In this document: positions 42,479 through 53,136 of the stretch, piece by piece | How the letters are laid out: each line of letters opens with the position of its first letter | How positions within the stretch are numbered: position 1 is the first letter of the stretch | NCBI RefSeq assembly: GCF_013761005.1 | Contig: NZ_JACDUS010000001.1 | Coordinates: forward strand, 124,001-188,000 | Origin: Desulfosalsimonas propionicica | GTDB lineage: Bacteria; Desulfobacterota; Desulfobacteria; Desulfobacterales; Desulfosalsimonadaceae | Direction of reading: 5' to 3' | Length of the DNA stretch: 64,000 bases | The notes under the pieces: generated by a model | Database searches by the model: none | What the model saw: the letters and a program-made list of their open reading frames with translations, nothing else | What the model was told of the DNA's origin: nothing | Made by a program: the position numbers and the translations under genes

Positions 42479-43957
42479 ATGACATCAACCAAACTATATG
42501 AACTGACCATCCATGAAGCCGGAGGGCTTCTGGCCAAAAGGCAAATCAGCGCCCGGGAATTAAGTGATGCGGTTTTCGACCGCATCCGGCAGCTGGACAC
42601 GGAAATCGGCGCTTATATCACGGTGGCCAAAGATGCGGCCAGACAGCAGGCCAAACAGGCCGATGCCCATATCCGGGCGGGAAGCGCCGGCCCGCTTACG
42701 GGAATCCCGCTGGGCATCAAGGACCTGATCTGCACAAAAGGGATTGCCACCACATGCGCCTCCCGGATGCTGGCCGATTTTGTGCCCCCGTACAACGCCA
42801 CGGTCATGGAGAAACTTTTTTCCGCGGGCGCGGTCATGACGGGCAAACTCAACATGGACGAATTTGCCATGGGCTCGTCCACGGAAAATTCCGCGTTTCA
42901 GATCACCCGCAATCCCTGGGACCGATCCCGAACCCCGGGTGGCTCCAGCGGGGGCTCTGCTGCGGCCGTGGCAGCCGACATGTGCCTGGGCGCTCTGGGA
43001 TCGGACACCGGCGGCTCCATCCGACAGCCTGCGGCCCATTGCGGGGTGGTGGGGTTAAAACCCACCTACGGCCGGGTCTCGCGCTACGGGCTGGTGGCCT
43101 TTGCCTCGTCTCTGGATCAGATCGGCCCCCTTGCCAAGGATGTCACGGACGCAGCCATTCTGCTCGGGGCCATTTCCGGCCATGATCCCAAAGATTCCAC
43201 CTGCGCCAAAAATGACGTGCCCGACTACACAGCCGGGCTGGATGCCGGGGTCAAGGGCCTGACCTTCGGCATTCCGGTTGAATACCAAAACGCCGGGGGC
43301 ATGGACCCCGGGGTCAAAGCGGCGGTGGAAAAGGCGGTTGCCCAGCTCACCGATGCCGGTGCCAAATGCGTGGAGATCTCCCTTCCCCAAACCGAGCATG
43401 CCGTGGCCGCCTATTATTTGATCGCCCCCGCAGAGGCAAGCTCCAACCTGGCCCGCTATGACGGGGTCAAGTACGGATACCGGCACAAGGAGGCCGGGGG
43501 TTTGAAGCAGATGTATGAACAAACCCGCTCCAGGGGTTTTGGCCCGGAGGTCAAGCGGCGGATTCTGCTGGGCACCTATGCCCTTTCAGCCGGTTATTAC
43601 GATGCCTATTACAAAAAGGCCTCCCAGGTCAGGACCCTGATCCGAAACGATTTTGCCGCTGCATTTGAAACCTGCGACGTCATTGTCTCCCCCACGGCCC
43701 CCACGCCGGCGTTCGGGCTGGGAGAGAAAACCGATGACCCGCTGCAGATGTATCTGTCTGACATTTTCACCCTGTCAGCCAACCTGGCCGGCATTCCCGG
43801 CCTATCGCTTCCGTGCGGGTTTTCCGAAAGCGGACTGCCCATCGGCCTGCAGATGATGGCCCCGCACTTTGCCGAAGCCAGACTGTTGCAGGCGGCATAC
43901 GCCTTTGAGCAGGCCGCCGGGGTCTGCGGTCAAAAACCGGATCTGCCGACGGCTTAA
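42479..43957 (+). CDS. gatA: Asp-tRNA(Asn)/Glu-tRNA(Gln) amidotransferase subunit A
   Basis: A 492-residue amidase-signature enzyme that frees ammonia from glutamine for transamidation. The Ser-cisSer-Lys triad is visible: Lys in [12 protein letters not shown], cis-Ser in [11 protein letters not shown], and Ser in [33 protein letters not shown] and the C-terminal [11 protein letters not shown] match GatA. It is directly downstream of gatC; the partner gatB lies 2.5 kb away in the opposite orientation. Confidence 0.95.
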   Translation: MTSTKLYELTIHEAGGLLAKRQISARELSDAVFDRIRQLDTEIGAYITVAKDAARQQAKQADAHIRAGSAGPLTGIPLGIKDLICTKGIATTCASRMLADFVPPYNATVMEKLFSAGAVMTGKLNMDEFAMGSSTENSAFQITRNPWDRSRTPGGSSGGSAAAVAADMCLGALGSDTGGSIRQPAAHCGVVGLKPTYGRVSRYGLVAFASSLDQIGPLAKDVTDAAILLGAISGHDPKDSTCAKNDVPDYTAGLDAGVKGLTFGIPVEYQNAGGMDPGVKAAVEKAVAQLTDAGAKCVEISLPQTEHAVAAYYLIAPAEASSNLARYDGVKYGYRHKEAGGLKQMYEQTRSRGFGPEVKRRILLGTYALSAGYYDAYYKKASQVRTLIRNDFAAAFETCDVIVSPTAPTPAFGLGEKTDDPLQMYLSDIFTLSANLAGIPGLSLPCGFSESGLPIGLQMMAPHFAEARLLQAAYAFEQAAGVCGQKPDLPTA

Positions 43958-44005
43958 AAACAGCGCTTAACACCAGAAGCAAACCCGAAAAGGGGGAAAA
44001 TCCTG

Positions 44006-44194
44006 ATGCAGCCCAAAAAGGAAGATTTACGAAAAGCGGTAAAATGGATCAGCCAGGTCAAAAAATACGAACGCCCGGATGCGCCCAACCAGGACCTGGT
44101 GGAGGAGGCATCCAGAAACTTTGATCTTTCGCCCACTGACACCGAATTTCTGTATCGTTTCCTGCGGGGCGAAGTCGATGCCCCCGGCCAGTAA
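44006..44194 (+). CDS. Small hypothetical protein
   Basis: 62 residues, charged, with no membrane segment or cysteine (MQPKKEDLRKAVKWISQV ... DLSPTDTEFLYRFLRG). A good GGGGGA ribosome-binding site 8 bases upstream and tight placement between gatA (48 bp) and mutL (15 bp) support it being real. It reads as a small helical protein; I do not recognise the family. Confidence 0.65.
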   Translation: MQPKKEDLRKAVKWISQVKKYERPDAPNQDLVEEASRNFDLSPTDTEFLYRFLRGEVDAPGQ

Positions 44195-44209
44195 CCCGCC
44201 CGGGGGTCT

Positions 44210-46006
44210 ATGGAAATGACAGCCATCCGCATTTTGCCGGAAATTTTGTCCAACCAGATCGCTGCCGGCGAGGTGGTGGAGCGGCCGGCCTCCGTGGTCA
44301 AGGAACTGATGGAAAACGCCATTGACGCCCAAAGCGGCCGGATCCGGGTGGAAATCGAGCAGGGCGGCCGGTCCCTGATCCGGGTCTCTGACAACGGCGC
44401 AGGGATGGACCAGGACAATGCCCTGCTCTCCATTGAGCGTTATGCCACCAGCAAGATCCGGCACGCCGAAGACCTGCACGCCATTTCCAGCCTGGGATTC
44501 AGGGGCGAGGCCCTGCCCAGCATTGCCGCGGTTTCCCGCTTCCGCATGGTCACCCGCAGCCGGCAGGCCGATACCGCCACCGAGATCATCGTCGACGGCG
44601 GAAAAATCAAGGCCGTCAACCAGACCGGGGCCCCGGCCGGCACCCTGATCAGTGTCAGCCAGCTTTTTTTCAACACCCCGGCCCGGCGCAAGTTTTTAAA
44701 AACCGTGAACACGGAAATGGGCCATATTTCCGAAACCATTGCCTGCATTGCCCTTTCCCGGCCCGATATCGGATTCCAGCTTTTGCACAACAAAAAGCCG
44801 GTCCGGGACTGGCCCAAAACTGCAGAGCCGGCCGAACGGGTGGCCGATGTCCTGGGAAGCCAGTTTTTACCCCTGCTCTATCCCCTGGAATACAAAGACA
44901 GCCGCGCCCGGATCTCCGGCTGGGTGGCCGATGCCTCTGCCACCCGGAGTTCCACGGCCCGGATCTACGTGTTTGTCAATGGCCGGTTTATCCGGGACCG
45001 GGGCATTATCTACGCCCTTTGCGAAGGCTTTCGGGGGCGGCTCATGAAGGGGCGTTTTCCGGTGGCGGTGGTATTTCTGGATCTGCCGGCAGAAGAAGTG
45101 GATGTCAACGTGCACCCGGCCAAGCAGGAAGTGCGGTTTTTGCATCAAAAAGACGTGCTTGGGGCCGTGCGCAGGGCTGTTGAAAACACCTGGCAGCGCC
45201 CGCAGACACGCCCTGCGGCCCGCATGGAAAAAAAGGGATTGCCGTGGGAACAGACAAGCCTGTTTGAGCCAAAAACCGCATACCAACCCCTTTCACAGAG
45301 ACCTGAATCCGCCCCCGCACCTTCTCCTGAACCGCAAACCCGGGTTCACGACCCGATTTCTTTACAATCCCCGGCTGAAACTTCTCCCGAGGCCGCCCCG
45401 GTGCCGCATGAATTCGGTTTTTTTGCAGATGCGGCCATCATCGGCCAGTTCCGAAACACTTACATTATCTGCGAAAGGCCCGATGAACTGCTGCTGGTGG
45501 ACCAGCACGCCGCCCATGAGCGCATCGTATACGAGCAGCTGGCCGCTGCGGGCAAAAATCACGCAAGACCCCCGGTCCAGCGGTTGCTGATGCCCGAAAC
45601 CGTGGAGCTCACCTACCGGCAGGCCCCGGTCATCGAGCAGCTACTTGGAGAATTTAACGCCATGGGCTTTGAAATCGAACCTTTCGGGGACCGAACCTTT
45701 GTGGTCCAGGCCGTGCCGGAAATGCTCGGAGGTGAGGGCATCGGCCGGCTTGTGGCCGACATGGCCGAAGCCGCGGAAACCACGGGGGCAGCCCCGGAGC
45801 TTTCCCGGCTCAAAGACAAATGCCTCATTGTCATGGCCTGCCACGGCGCCATCCGGGCCAACCAGAGACTTGCGCCCGAACAGATGGCCGCCCTGCTCAA
45901 AGATCTCGATGCCTGCCAAAACCCCTTTCACTGCCCCCACGGCCGGCCCACGGTAATCCGGTGGCCGGTTTCGCACCTGGAAAAGCGGTTTCACCGGATC
46001 GTATGA
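44210..46006 (+). CDS. mutL: DNA mismatch repair protein MutL (endonuclease type)
   Basis: 598 residues. The N-terminal GHKL ATPase has ELMENAIDA, DNGAGM, SLGFRGEALPSI and the NVHPAKQEVRF segment. The C-terminal domain keeps the latent nickase motif DQHAAHERIVYE (Asp431, DQHA-x2-E-x4-E), plus ACHGAIRAN and CPHGRPTVI. This MutL should therefore nick DNA itself, as expected in species lacking MutH. A Pro-rich linker (about 350-405) joins the domains. It is 15 bp downstream of the small gene. Confidence 0.95.
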   Translation: MEMTAIRILPEILSNQIAAGEVVERPASVVKELMENAIDAQSGRIRVEIEQGGRSLIRVSDNGAGMDQDNALLSIERYATSKIRHAEDLHAISSLGFRGEALPSIAAVSRFRMVTRSRQADTATEIIVDGGKIKAVNQTGAPAGTLISVSQLFFNTPARRKFLKTVNTEMGHISETIACIALSRPDIGFQLLHNKKPVRDWPKTAEPAERVADVLGSQFLPLLYPLEYKDSRARISGWVADASATRSSTARIYVFVNGRFIRDRGIIYALCEGFRGRLMKGRFPVAVVFLDLPAEEVDVNVHPAKQEVRFLHQKDVLGAVRRAVENTWQRPQTRPAARMEKKGLPWEQTSLFEPKTAYQPLSQRPESAPAPSPEPQTRVHDPISLQSPAETSPEAAPVPHEFGFFADAAIIGQFRNTYIICERPDELLLVDQHAAHERIVYEQLAAAGKNHARPPVQRLLMPETVELTYRQAPVIEQLLGEFNAMGFEIEPFGDRTFVVQAVPEMLGGEGIGRLVADMAEAAETTGAAPELSRLKDKCLIVMACHGAIRANQRLAPEQMAALLKDLDACQNPFHCPHGRPTVIRWPVSHLEKRFHRIV

Positions 46007-46018
46007 AAATCCGTCATT

Positions 46019-46078
46019 TGTCAGGAAGGAAGTCCAGGGTCGGCGCCGGTTTTTTCGCCCCTGGACTTCCTTGGAAGG
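46019..46078 (-). repeat. Repeat family B, internally deleted copy B5
   Basis: GGAAGTCCAGGG (46028-46039) pairs with CCCTGGACTTCC (46059-46070). Between them remain only the GGCGCCGGTTTTTTCG part of the 3' internal-loop strand, so the second stem is lost. The stem has T-A where other copies have C-G (GGAAGTCC versus GGAAGCCC, with the partner changed too). It joins repeat A5 through the conserved linker, which is split by C2. Confidence 0.7.
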
Positions 46079-46134
46079 GTTTCTGTCGGGCCAGCCCACG
46101 GGACCGGGCATGAAAACAACGCTTTTTAAGACTT

Positions 46135-46284
46135 GATGCTCTCGTAAAAGTCTGATTTTAGATGGTGGCGTAAAAAGTTCAAGATCAAGGCTTGCGCAAT
46201 TTCGAAGAATGCAGCGTAGTTATCCGTACGTGAAATTCTGAGAAATTGCGCATAACGCAGATATTGGACTTTTACGGTGCCATC
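46135..46284 (+). mobile_element. Repeat family C (MITE-like), copy C2
   Basis: A 150-bp element flanked by the 7-bp direct repeat AAGACTT (46128-46134 and 46285-46291). The ends are imperfect inverted repeats: GATGCTCTCGTAAAAGTC on the left and, read inward from the right, GATGGCACCGTAAAAGTC. The central hairpin is TTGCGCAATTTC ... GAAATTGCGC. It interrupts the linker between B5 and A5, so it inserted after that composite was in place. Confidence 0.85.
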
Positions 46285-46341
46285 AAGACTTGGATGTGTT
46301 CCTTCCGACTCCCTTGGTGTGAAACTTTGCACACAGCCGGC

Positions 46342-46428
46342 CATGATGCCGGCCCGGGGGTGATTTGCGAGTCGCATTGAGCGCGCAGGCGGTCAGCAGG
46401 GAGCAAACCGCCACCGGGCCGGCATCAT
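46342..46428 (+). repeat. Repeat family A, copy A5
   Basis: Arms 46342-46368 (CATGATGCCGGCCCGG ... ATTTGC) and 46403-46428 (GCAAACC ... CCGGGCCGGCATCAT) enclose GAGTCGCATTGAGC, GCGCAGGC and GGTCAGCAGGGA. It lies between the convergent mutL and gatB genes. Confidence 0.87.
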
Positions 46429-46522
46429 CCGAAGGAGGCGGCGCGCAAAAGGGGTTTCCAAGCGGAAATCAAGCCTTTGGGAGGCTCCTGAAGCGCGGAA
46501 ATTGGCTTTCCCGCAGCCGGGG

Positions 46523-47953
46523 TCAGCCAAGGCGCTTTTTTAAGACCTCGTTGACCACCTGAGGATTGGCCTTGCCCCTGCTCTCCTTCATGACCTGGCC
46601 GACGAAAAATCCCATGAGCTTTTTCCTGCCCTGTCGGTATTTTTCAGCCTCATCCGGATGATCAGCCACCACCCGGTCCACGATCGCCTCGATTTCCCCA
46701 TGGTCGCTGACCTGCACCAGGCCCTTTTTTTCAACAATGGTTTTGGCCTCATCTTCAGAGTCCGCCATTTCATCAAACACTGTCTTGGCGATCTTGCCGC
46801 TGATCACCCCGGTGTCGAGCAGCTCGATAAGACCGGAAAACCGGCTTGCGGATATGGGCGATTCAGTAATATTGATACCCCGGGCGTTTAACAGGCCCGT
46901 AAGCTCGCCCATCATCCAGTTGCTCACCAGCTTGGGCCGGTTGACAAGCCCCAGGCACTGCTCGAAATAATCGGCAAACTCCCGGGATGCGGTCAGGACC
47001 CCGGCGTCGTATTCCGGCAGGCCGAAATCAGCGATAAACCGGGCCCGCCGCTGGTCCGGCAGCTCGGGCAGGTCTTTTTGGACCTGGTCAATCCAGGTGC
47101 TGTCAATGACCAACGGCACCAGATCGGGATCGGGAAAATAGCGGTAGTCGTGGGCTTCTTCCTTGCCCCGCATGGATATGGTGCGCCCCTTGTCCGTATC
47201 CCAAAGCCGGGTTTCCTGGACAATTTCCCCGCCTTGTTCCAGGACCTCGATCTGGCGGTCGATTTCCCAGGCCAGAGCTTTTTCCACAAACTTAAATGAG
47301 TTGAGATTTTTTAACTCCGTTCGGGTGCCGAATGGCTCCTGTCCCTGCGGCCGGACCGATACATTGGCATCACAGCGAAAACTGCCTTCCTCCATGTTGC
47401 CGTCTGAAATATCCAGATAACGCAAAACCGCCCGCAGCTGCCGCAGATAGGCCCCGGCCTCTGCAGGAGAACGCAGATCCGGCTCGGATACGATTTCAAT
47501 CAAGGGCACGCCGGTGCGGTTGTAATCCACGTAGCTAACGGGCCGGGCCGGATCATGGATGAGTTTTCCCGCATCTTCTTCCATGTGAATGCGGGTGATG
47601 CCGATGCGCCGGGTGGTGCCGTCTTCCAGGGAAATGTCCACGCAGCCGTTTCTGGCAATGGGCAGCTCGTACTGGGAAATCTGATATCCCTTGGGCAGGT
47701 CCGGATAAAAATAATTCTTCCGGGCAAACCGGCTGGTGCCCTCCACCTGGCAGCCCGTGGCAAGGGCCATTTTCATGGCATATTCCACAACAGAGCGGTT
47801 TAAAACCGGCAAAACACCGGGCATGCCCAGGCATACCGGGCAGACATGGGTATTGGGCGGGGCGCCGAATGCAGTGGAGCATCCGCAGAATATTTTTGTC
47901 CGGGTTTTGAGCTGGGCATGGACTTCAAGGCCGATGACGGGTTCATAGCGCAT
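46523..47953 (-). CDS. gatB: Asp-tRNA(Asn)/Glu-tRNA(Gln) amidotransferase subunit B
   Basis: 476 residues. The N-terminal catalytic kinase-like domain starts with [15 protein letters not shown] and contains [15 protein letters not shown] and [11 protein letters not shown]. The C-terminal GatB/YqeY domain ends in [17 protein letters not shown]. GatB phosphorylates the misacylated tRNA and accepts ammonia from GatA. AAGGA precedes the ATG by about 8 bases. It faces mutL, with a 516-bp repeat-filled gap between their 3' ends. Confidence 0.95.
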   Translation of the reverse strand: MRYEPVIGLEVHAQLKTRTKIFCGCSTAFGAPPNTHVCPVCLGMPGVLPVLNRSVVEYAMKMALATGCQVEGTSRFARKNYFYPDLPKGYQISQYELPIARNGCVDISLEDGTTRRIGITRIHMEEDAGKLIHDPARPVSYVDYNRTGVPLIEIVSEPDLRSPAEAGAYLRQLRAVLRYLDISDGNMEEGSFRCDANVSVRPQGQEPFGTRTELKNLNSFKFVEKALAWEIDRQIEVLEQGGEIVQETRLWDTDKGRTISMRGKEEAHDYRYFPDPDLVPLVIDSTWIDQVQKDLPELPDQRRARFIADFGLPEYDAGVLTASREFADYFEQCLGLVNRPKLVSNWMMGELTGLLNARGINITESPISASRFSGLIELLDTGVISGKIAKTVFDEMADSEDEAKTIVEKKGLVQVSDHGEIEAIVDRVVADHPDEAEKYRQGRKKLMGFFVGQVMKESRGKANPQVVNEVLKKRLG

Positions 47954-48317
47954 GTGGCAGATCCTTAACCTGTTTGCATAAAATTTAATGAGCCTGTAAA
48001 AAGCTTTTTACCGCGCCCGCTGTTTTTGCAGGAAGGAAGTCTATGTTACAGGCAGCGTTAAGTTTGAGTGGTTCCAAACCCCTTATCTGCCATGGCTGCA
48101 AATCTTTTTCAAGTCCCGGACGGTTTTATTTTTGACAATCCATAAACCCGGCAGATATAATAAACAATTTAAATAATACAGCAACTCAAAGATGACCAAA
48201 TCGGTTTTTAAGTAACTTCGTTCACGGTTCAAAAAAATAAAACCAAAGCTTTTAAGCATGCGGCAAAAAGTTATTTGCAGTGTTCGGTCCCGGGCGGCGG
48301 CCCAGGGGAAACGCTTT
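47954..48317. other. Non-coding, AT-rich part of the gatB-DUF2065 gap
   Basis: No gene, RNA or clear promoter is recognised here. The stretch around 48090-48200 is AT-rich and could hold the divergent promoters. The end (from about 48285) resembles the linker that precedes repeat B in other loci (a GGCCC-rich segment). Confidence 0.5.
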
Positions 48318-48517
48318 CAAGGAAGCCCAAGGGCTGGGTCGGTTTTTGAAGCGACATTGAGCGTTTACGGAAAAATTCAGCAAATGCCGAAGCGTAAAAA
48401 TTTCAAATTGTTTGAGGCCAACAGGCCGAGTTTTTGAAATTTTAGCGAAGGCATTTGCTGAATCCGTAAACGGTCAGGAGCGAAAAAACTGACCCAGCCC
48501 TTGGGCTTCCTTCCTGA
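48318..48517 (+). repeat. Repeat family B, full copy B4
   Basis: The best-preserved B. The outer stem AAGGAAGCCCAAGGGCTGGG (from 48319) pairs with CCCAGCCCTTGGGCTTCCTT (to 48511), essentially perfect over more than 20 bp. The second stem CGTTTACGG pairs with CCGTAAACG and continues with TTCAGCAAATGCC against GGCATTTGCTGAA. The internal loop is GAAGCGACATTGAG / GTCAGGAGCGAAAAAA. The apical part is AT-rich with AGGCC/GGCCG closure. It ends 21 bp before the DUF2065 start. Confidence 0.87.
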
Positions 48518-48538
48518 CAACCATCAAGGATACTATCT

Positions 48539-48733
48539 ATGGATTTTTTTCTGTGTGTCATCGGCATGGTCATGATTATTGAAGGCTTGCCCTATTTCGC
48601 CTTTCCTGACCGGATGAAGGAAATGATGGCCCGGGTGCTGGAACTGCCGGATCAGACCCTGCGCATTTTCGGATTCGTGCTCATGTTCCTGGGCCTGATT
48701 CTGACCTATATCGGCCGGAGTTATTTCAAATGA
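48539..48733 (+). CDS. DUF2065 small membrane protein
   Basis: 64 residues, two membrane helices (FFLCVIGMVMIIEGLPYFAF and FGFVLMFLGLILTYIGRSYF) separated by a short polar loop containing PDRMKEMMARVLELPDQTLR, the DUF2065 pattern. The function is unknown. AAGGA precedes the ATG. Its stop overlaps the queA start (ATGA), so the two are translated together. Confidence 0.82.
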   Translation: MDFFLCVIGMVMIIEGLPYFAFPDRMKEMMARVLELPDQTLRIFGFVLMFLGLILTYIGRSYFK

Positions 48734-49815
48734 CCCCAAACAATGTCACGCCGGAGCAGAACCCCTATGACATTGACGCCTATGATTATGATCTGCCCGA
48801 GGCCTTAATCGCCCAGCACCCGGCAGACAGCCGCCAGGATTCGCGCTTGCTGGTGCTTTCCAGGGCGGACGGAACTACAGCACACCGGCGCTTCTGCCAG
48901 CTCACGGATCTTCTTTGTGCCGGTGATGTGCTGGTGGTCAACAACACAAAAGTGATTCCGGCGCGGCTGTTCGGGCACAAGACCTCAGGGGGCAAAGTCG
49001 AAGTGCTGCTCATTGATTACGCCGGCAGAAAACAGACCGGCACCCGCCCGGACCGGTTTGAATGCCGGTGCCTGATCCGGGCCTCAAAGGCCCCGCGGCC
49101 CGGCACCCGGCTTGTGTTTGATGACCACCTGCACGCAGAGGTAATCTCAGCTGAAAACGGCACCTTTCTGGTGGAATTTACCTGCTCGGCCCTGTTTGAA
49201 GAAATCCTGCACAAAATCGGCCATGTCCCGCTTCCGCCCTATATCCGCAGAAACGGGCAGAAACACGACAGGCATGCCTATCAGACCGTGTATGCCGCGG
49301 AAAACGGGGCTGTGGCCGCCCCCACCGCAGGCCTGCATTTTTCTGCCGACCTGCTGGAGCAGATCCGGCGAAAGGGGGTGGAAATTGCTGAAATCACCCT
49401 GCATGTGAGCTACGGCACCTTCATGCCGGTGCGCGTCACAGACATCCGCGAACATCAGATGCACACAGAGCACTATGAAATCAACGCGCCGGCAGCAGAC
49501 CGGATCAACGCGGCCCGGGCCTGCGGCCGCAGGATCGTGGCCGTGGGCACCACATCTGTGCGCACCCTTGAATACGCGGCAGACGATTTCGGACGGATCC
49601 AAAGCGGTGCCGGGCAATGCGATCTGTTTATTTACCCGGGATACCGGTTTAAGATCGTTGATGCCATGATCACCAATTTCCACTTGCCCCGGTCCACCCT
49701 GTTGATGCTGGTATCGGCATTTGCCGGAAAAGACCCTGTCATGACGGCCTACCGCGAAGCCATTGCCGAAAAATACCGGTTTTTCAGCTATGGCGATGCC
49801 ATGTTGATCCAATAG
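48730..49815 (+). CDS. queA: S-adenosylmethionine:tRNA ribosyltransferase-isomerase
   Basis: 361 residues. QueA signatures are YDYDLPEALIAQHPADSRQDSRLL, VVNNTKVIPARLFG, AAPTAGLHFSADLL, VGTTSVRTLE and TNFHLPRSTLLMLV. It moves the ribosyl part of SAM onto preQ1 in tRNA to give epoxyqueuosine. It has a slightly longer N-terminus than usual (about 17 residues), because the start is fixed by the ATGA overlap. tgt follows 31 bp downstream, giving the two core queuosine steps side by side. Confidence 0.95.
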   Translation: MTPNNVTPEQNPYDIDAYDYDLPEALIAQHPADSRQDSRLLVLSRADGTTAHRRFCQLTDLLCAGDVLVVNNTKVIPARLFGHKTSGGKVEVLLIDYAGRKQTGTRPDRFECRCLIRASKAPRPGTRLVFDDHLHAEVISAENGTFLVEFTCSALFEEILHKIGHVPLPPYIRRNGQKHDRHAYQTVYAAENGAVAAPTAGLHFSADLLEQIRRKGVEIAEITLHVSYGTFMPVRVTDIREHQMHTEHYEINAPAADRINAARACGRRIVAVGTTSVRTLEYAADDFGRIQSGAGQCDLFIYPGYRFKIVDAMITNFHLPRSTLLMLVSAFAGKDPVMTAYREAIAEKYRFFSYGDAMLIQ

Positions 49816-49843
49816 ACCAAAACCTGCACCTGGAAAAAACTAG

Positions 49844-50962
<1,119 letters not shown>

Positions 50963-51070
50963 AAACAGATTCCATGGCTTTGCCAGAAATCGGCATACAT
51001 TGGCAATTGTACCCCAAAGGCCTGTCTGAAAAATATCATTTGCAAATCAATGGAATCTGGCTTATACTTT

Positions 51071-51222
51071 AATGGCATCGTAAAAAGTCTGCTTTCAGAT
51101 GGCGCCGTAAACAGTTCAAGATCAAGGCTTGCGCAATTTCAAAGAATGCAGCGTACTTAGCCGTACGTGAAATTCTGAGAAATTGCGCGTAACGCAGATA
51201 TTGGACTTTTTACGGCGCCATC
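51071..51222 (+). mobile_element. Repeat family C (MITE-like), copy C3
   Basis: A 152-bp element. The left end reads AATGGCATCGTAAAAAGTC and the right end, inverted, GATGGCGCCGTAAAAAGTCC. The flanks ATACTTT and ATAATTT match at 6 of 7 positions, a probable aged target duplication. The central hairpin is GCGCAATTTC ... GAAATTGCGC with GTAC ... GTAC inside. It lies between tgt and the NifU-like gene. Confidence 0.8.
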
Positions 51223-51287
51223 ATAATTTAACCCTTGAAAAAACAAGTGGTTAATCCAACACTGACAAACGCATAAGGAGACAAGAG

Positions 51288-51509
51288 ATGAAAGAACAGG
51301 TACAGGCAGTAATTGATAAAATCCGTCCATCGTTGCAGGCAGACGGCGGGGACGTGGAACTGGTGGATGTAGAGGACGGCGTGGTCAAGGTCAGGCTTCA
51401 GGGCGCATGCGCCGGATGCCCCATGAGCCAGATGACGCTGAAAAACGGAATCGAGCGGCTGGTAAAAAAGGAACTGCCGGATATCAAGTCTGTTGAATCC
51501 GTGCAGTAA
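51288..51509 (+). CDS. NifU C-terminal-domain Fe-S cluster protein
   Basis: A 73-residue stand-alone NifU C-terminal (Nfu) domain. It starts with [26 protein letters not shown] and has the cluster-binding pair in [13 protein letters not shown] (CxxC). Such proteins carry and hand on [4Fe-4S] clusters to client enzymes. AAGGAG precedes the ATG. The aminotransferase gene follows closely on the same strand. Confidence 0.92.
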   Translation: MKEQVQAVIDKIRPSLQADGGDVELVDVEDGVVKVRLQGACAGCPMSQMTLKNGIERLVKKELPDIKSVESVQ

Positions 51510-51553
51510 GGCCACACTTGACACAACCCGAAGGGATCACAGAAAAACGACTT

Positions 51554-52735
51554 ATGCCAATTGCCAGAAAGATGGCGGATTTTATTGAAAAATCCTCCTG
51601 GATCCGGAAAATGTTTGAAGAGGGTGCGCGCTTAAAGGCCATCCACGGCGCAGACAACGTGTTTGACTTCTCCCTGGGAAATCCCAATATGGAGCCGCCG
51701 GAAGAGGTCAGAGACCATCTGGAGCAGGTCGCTGCAGATCCCGCACCGGGCCTGCACGCCTACATGCCCAACACGGGTTACCCCCATGTGCGAAAGGCAG
51801 TGGCCGATTTTCTGGGCCGGGAACAGGGAGTTGCGATCACGGAAAACGAAATCATCATGACCTGCGGGGCGGCAGGGGGGCTCAACATTGTTTTAAAGGC
51901 CATTCTGGACGCAGACGATGAAGTCATCACCCCGGCGCCCTATTTCGTGGAATACGGCTTTTATGCCGACAACCACGGAGGAAGGCTCGTGGCCGTGCCC
52001 ACCCGGCCGGATTTCACCATAGACGTGGCTGCCATTGAAGCCGCCATCACCCCAAAGACCCGAGCGGTTGTTATCAATTCCCCAAACAATCCCACCGGAC
52101 AGGTTTATTCCGCACAGAACCTTGCGGAACTGGGCCAGTGCCTGGAGAAAAAAAGCCGGGAGATCAACCGGCGCATCTACCTGGTCTCGGATGAACCCTA
52201 CCGAAAGATTGTTTATGACAACATCGAGGTGCCCGGGGTGTTTGACTGTTATGCAGACAGTGTCATGGCCACTTCCTATTCCAAGGACCTTTCGCTTCCG
52301 GGCGAACGCATCGGGTTTGCAGCAATCAACCCGGCGGCAGGCGAAAAACAGCAATTGCTTGCCGCCATGGCCCTGGCCAACCGGATTCTGGGATTTGTCA
52401 ACGCCCCGGCCCTGATGCAACGGCTGGTTGCACTGGTGCAGGGTACCAGCGTGGATATCGCCGAATACGACCGCAAGCGCAACCTTTTGTGCAACGGCCT
52501 GGATCGGCTGGGATACAAATTTATCCGACCCGGGGGCGCATTTTACCTGTTTCCCCAAAGCCCGATCAAAGATGATGTGGAATTTGTGGGCGCCCTGCAG
52601 CAGGAGCGCATCTTAGCGGTTCCGGGCAGCGGATTCGGCGCACCCGGCTATTTTCGCCTCAGCTTCTGCGTGGCCGATCAGACCATCACCGATGCCATGC
52701 CGGGTTTTGAAAAAACCATTGCACAATTTCAATAA
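51554..52735 (+). CDS. PLP-dependent class I/II aminotransferase
   Basis: 393 residues from the ATG at 51554; the frame also has a TTG 12 codons earlier behind a weak TAAGG. The fold-type I features are all present: FSLGNPNMEPP, the AYMPNTGYPHVRKAVADF substrate-side segment, NSPNNPTGQVYS (PLP ring Asn), SDEPYRKIVYD, the Schiff-base Lys in TSYSKDLSLPGERIGF, and the terminal Arg in YFRLSFC. Closest in feel to aspartate/alanine-type transaminases; the substrate is uncertain. Confidence 0.88.
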   Translation: MPIARKMADFIEKSSWIRKMFEEGARLKAIHGADNVFDFSLGNPNMEPPEEVRDHLEQVAADPAPGLHAYMPNTGYPHVRKAVADFLGREQGVAITENEIIMTCGAAGGLNIVLKAILDADDEVITPAPYFVEYGFYADNHGGRLVAVPTRPDFTIDVAAIEAAITPKTRAVVINSPNNPTGQVYSAQNLAELGQCLEKKSREINRRIYLVSDEPYRKIVYDNIEVPGVFDCYADSVMATSYSKDLSLPGERIGFAAINPAAGEKQQLLAAMALANRILGFVNAPALMQRLVALVQGTSVDIAEYDRKRNLLCNGLDRLGYKFIRPGGAFYLFPQSPIKDDVEFVGALQQERILAVPGSGFGAPGYFRLSFCVADQTITDAMPGFEKTIAQFQ

Positions 52736-52754
52736 GGGCGGCGCCCGGCCGCCC
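52736..52754. terminator. GC hairpin between convergent genes
   Basis: GGGCGGC pairs with GCCGCCC around a 5-nt loop, immediately after the aminotransferase stop and 15 bp before the FmdB gene's 3' end. There is no U-run on either strand, so termination is only possible. Confidence 0.3.
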
Positions 52755-52768
52755 GTTCGGCATTAAGC

Positions 52769-52972
52769 TCAGGAAAATCCCGAAGAACGATTCGGACTGC
52801 ATCCGCCGGAGAAATCCTTCACCGTCGCCCCGATGGTATTGGCGGCACTGATGCGCCGCTGCACCTCGCAACTGCCGCATTTGTCACATGCGGGAACCTC
52901 ATTGTCATTTCCCAGTACAAGGGCTTCAAAAACACGGCTGCATTTTTTGCACTGATATTCGTAAATGGGCAT
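52769..52972 (-). CDS. FmdB-family zinc-ribbon protein
   Basis: A 67-residue FmdB/CxxC_CxxC_SSSS-type protein. It begins MPIYEYQCKKCSRVFEAL, with the second Cys pair in ACDKCGS, giving a zinc ribbon. The end is Ser/Gly-rich (SGGCSPNRSSGFS). AGGAG lies 7 bases before the ATG at 52972. The function is unknown; the family is named after a putative regulator in methylotrophs. Confidence 0.85.
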   Translation of the reverse strand: MPIYEYQCKKCSRVFEALVLGNDNEVPACDKCGSCEVQRRISAANTIGATVKDFSGGCSPNRSSGFS

Positions 52973-53136
52973 CAAAAAACTCCTGAGTCAGAACTAAATT
53001 TTTGGCTGTATTTTTCAAACAGGTTGCATTTCCAAAATAATATAACCATTTTCAGAATACGGGCAAGAGACAGACACAATCAAAGCGCCCTGATCCACAG
53101 AGAAAAAAATCAGCCTTATAAGGAGGTGAACACATT

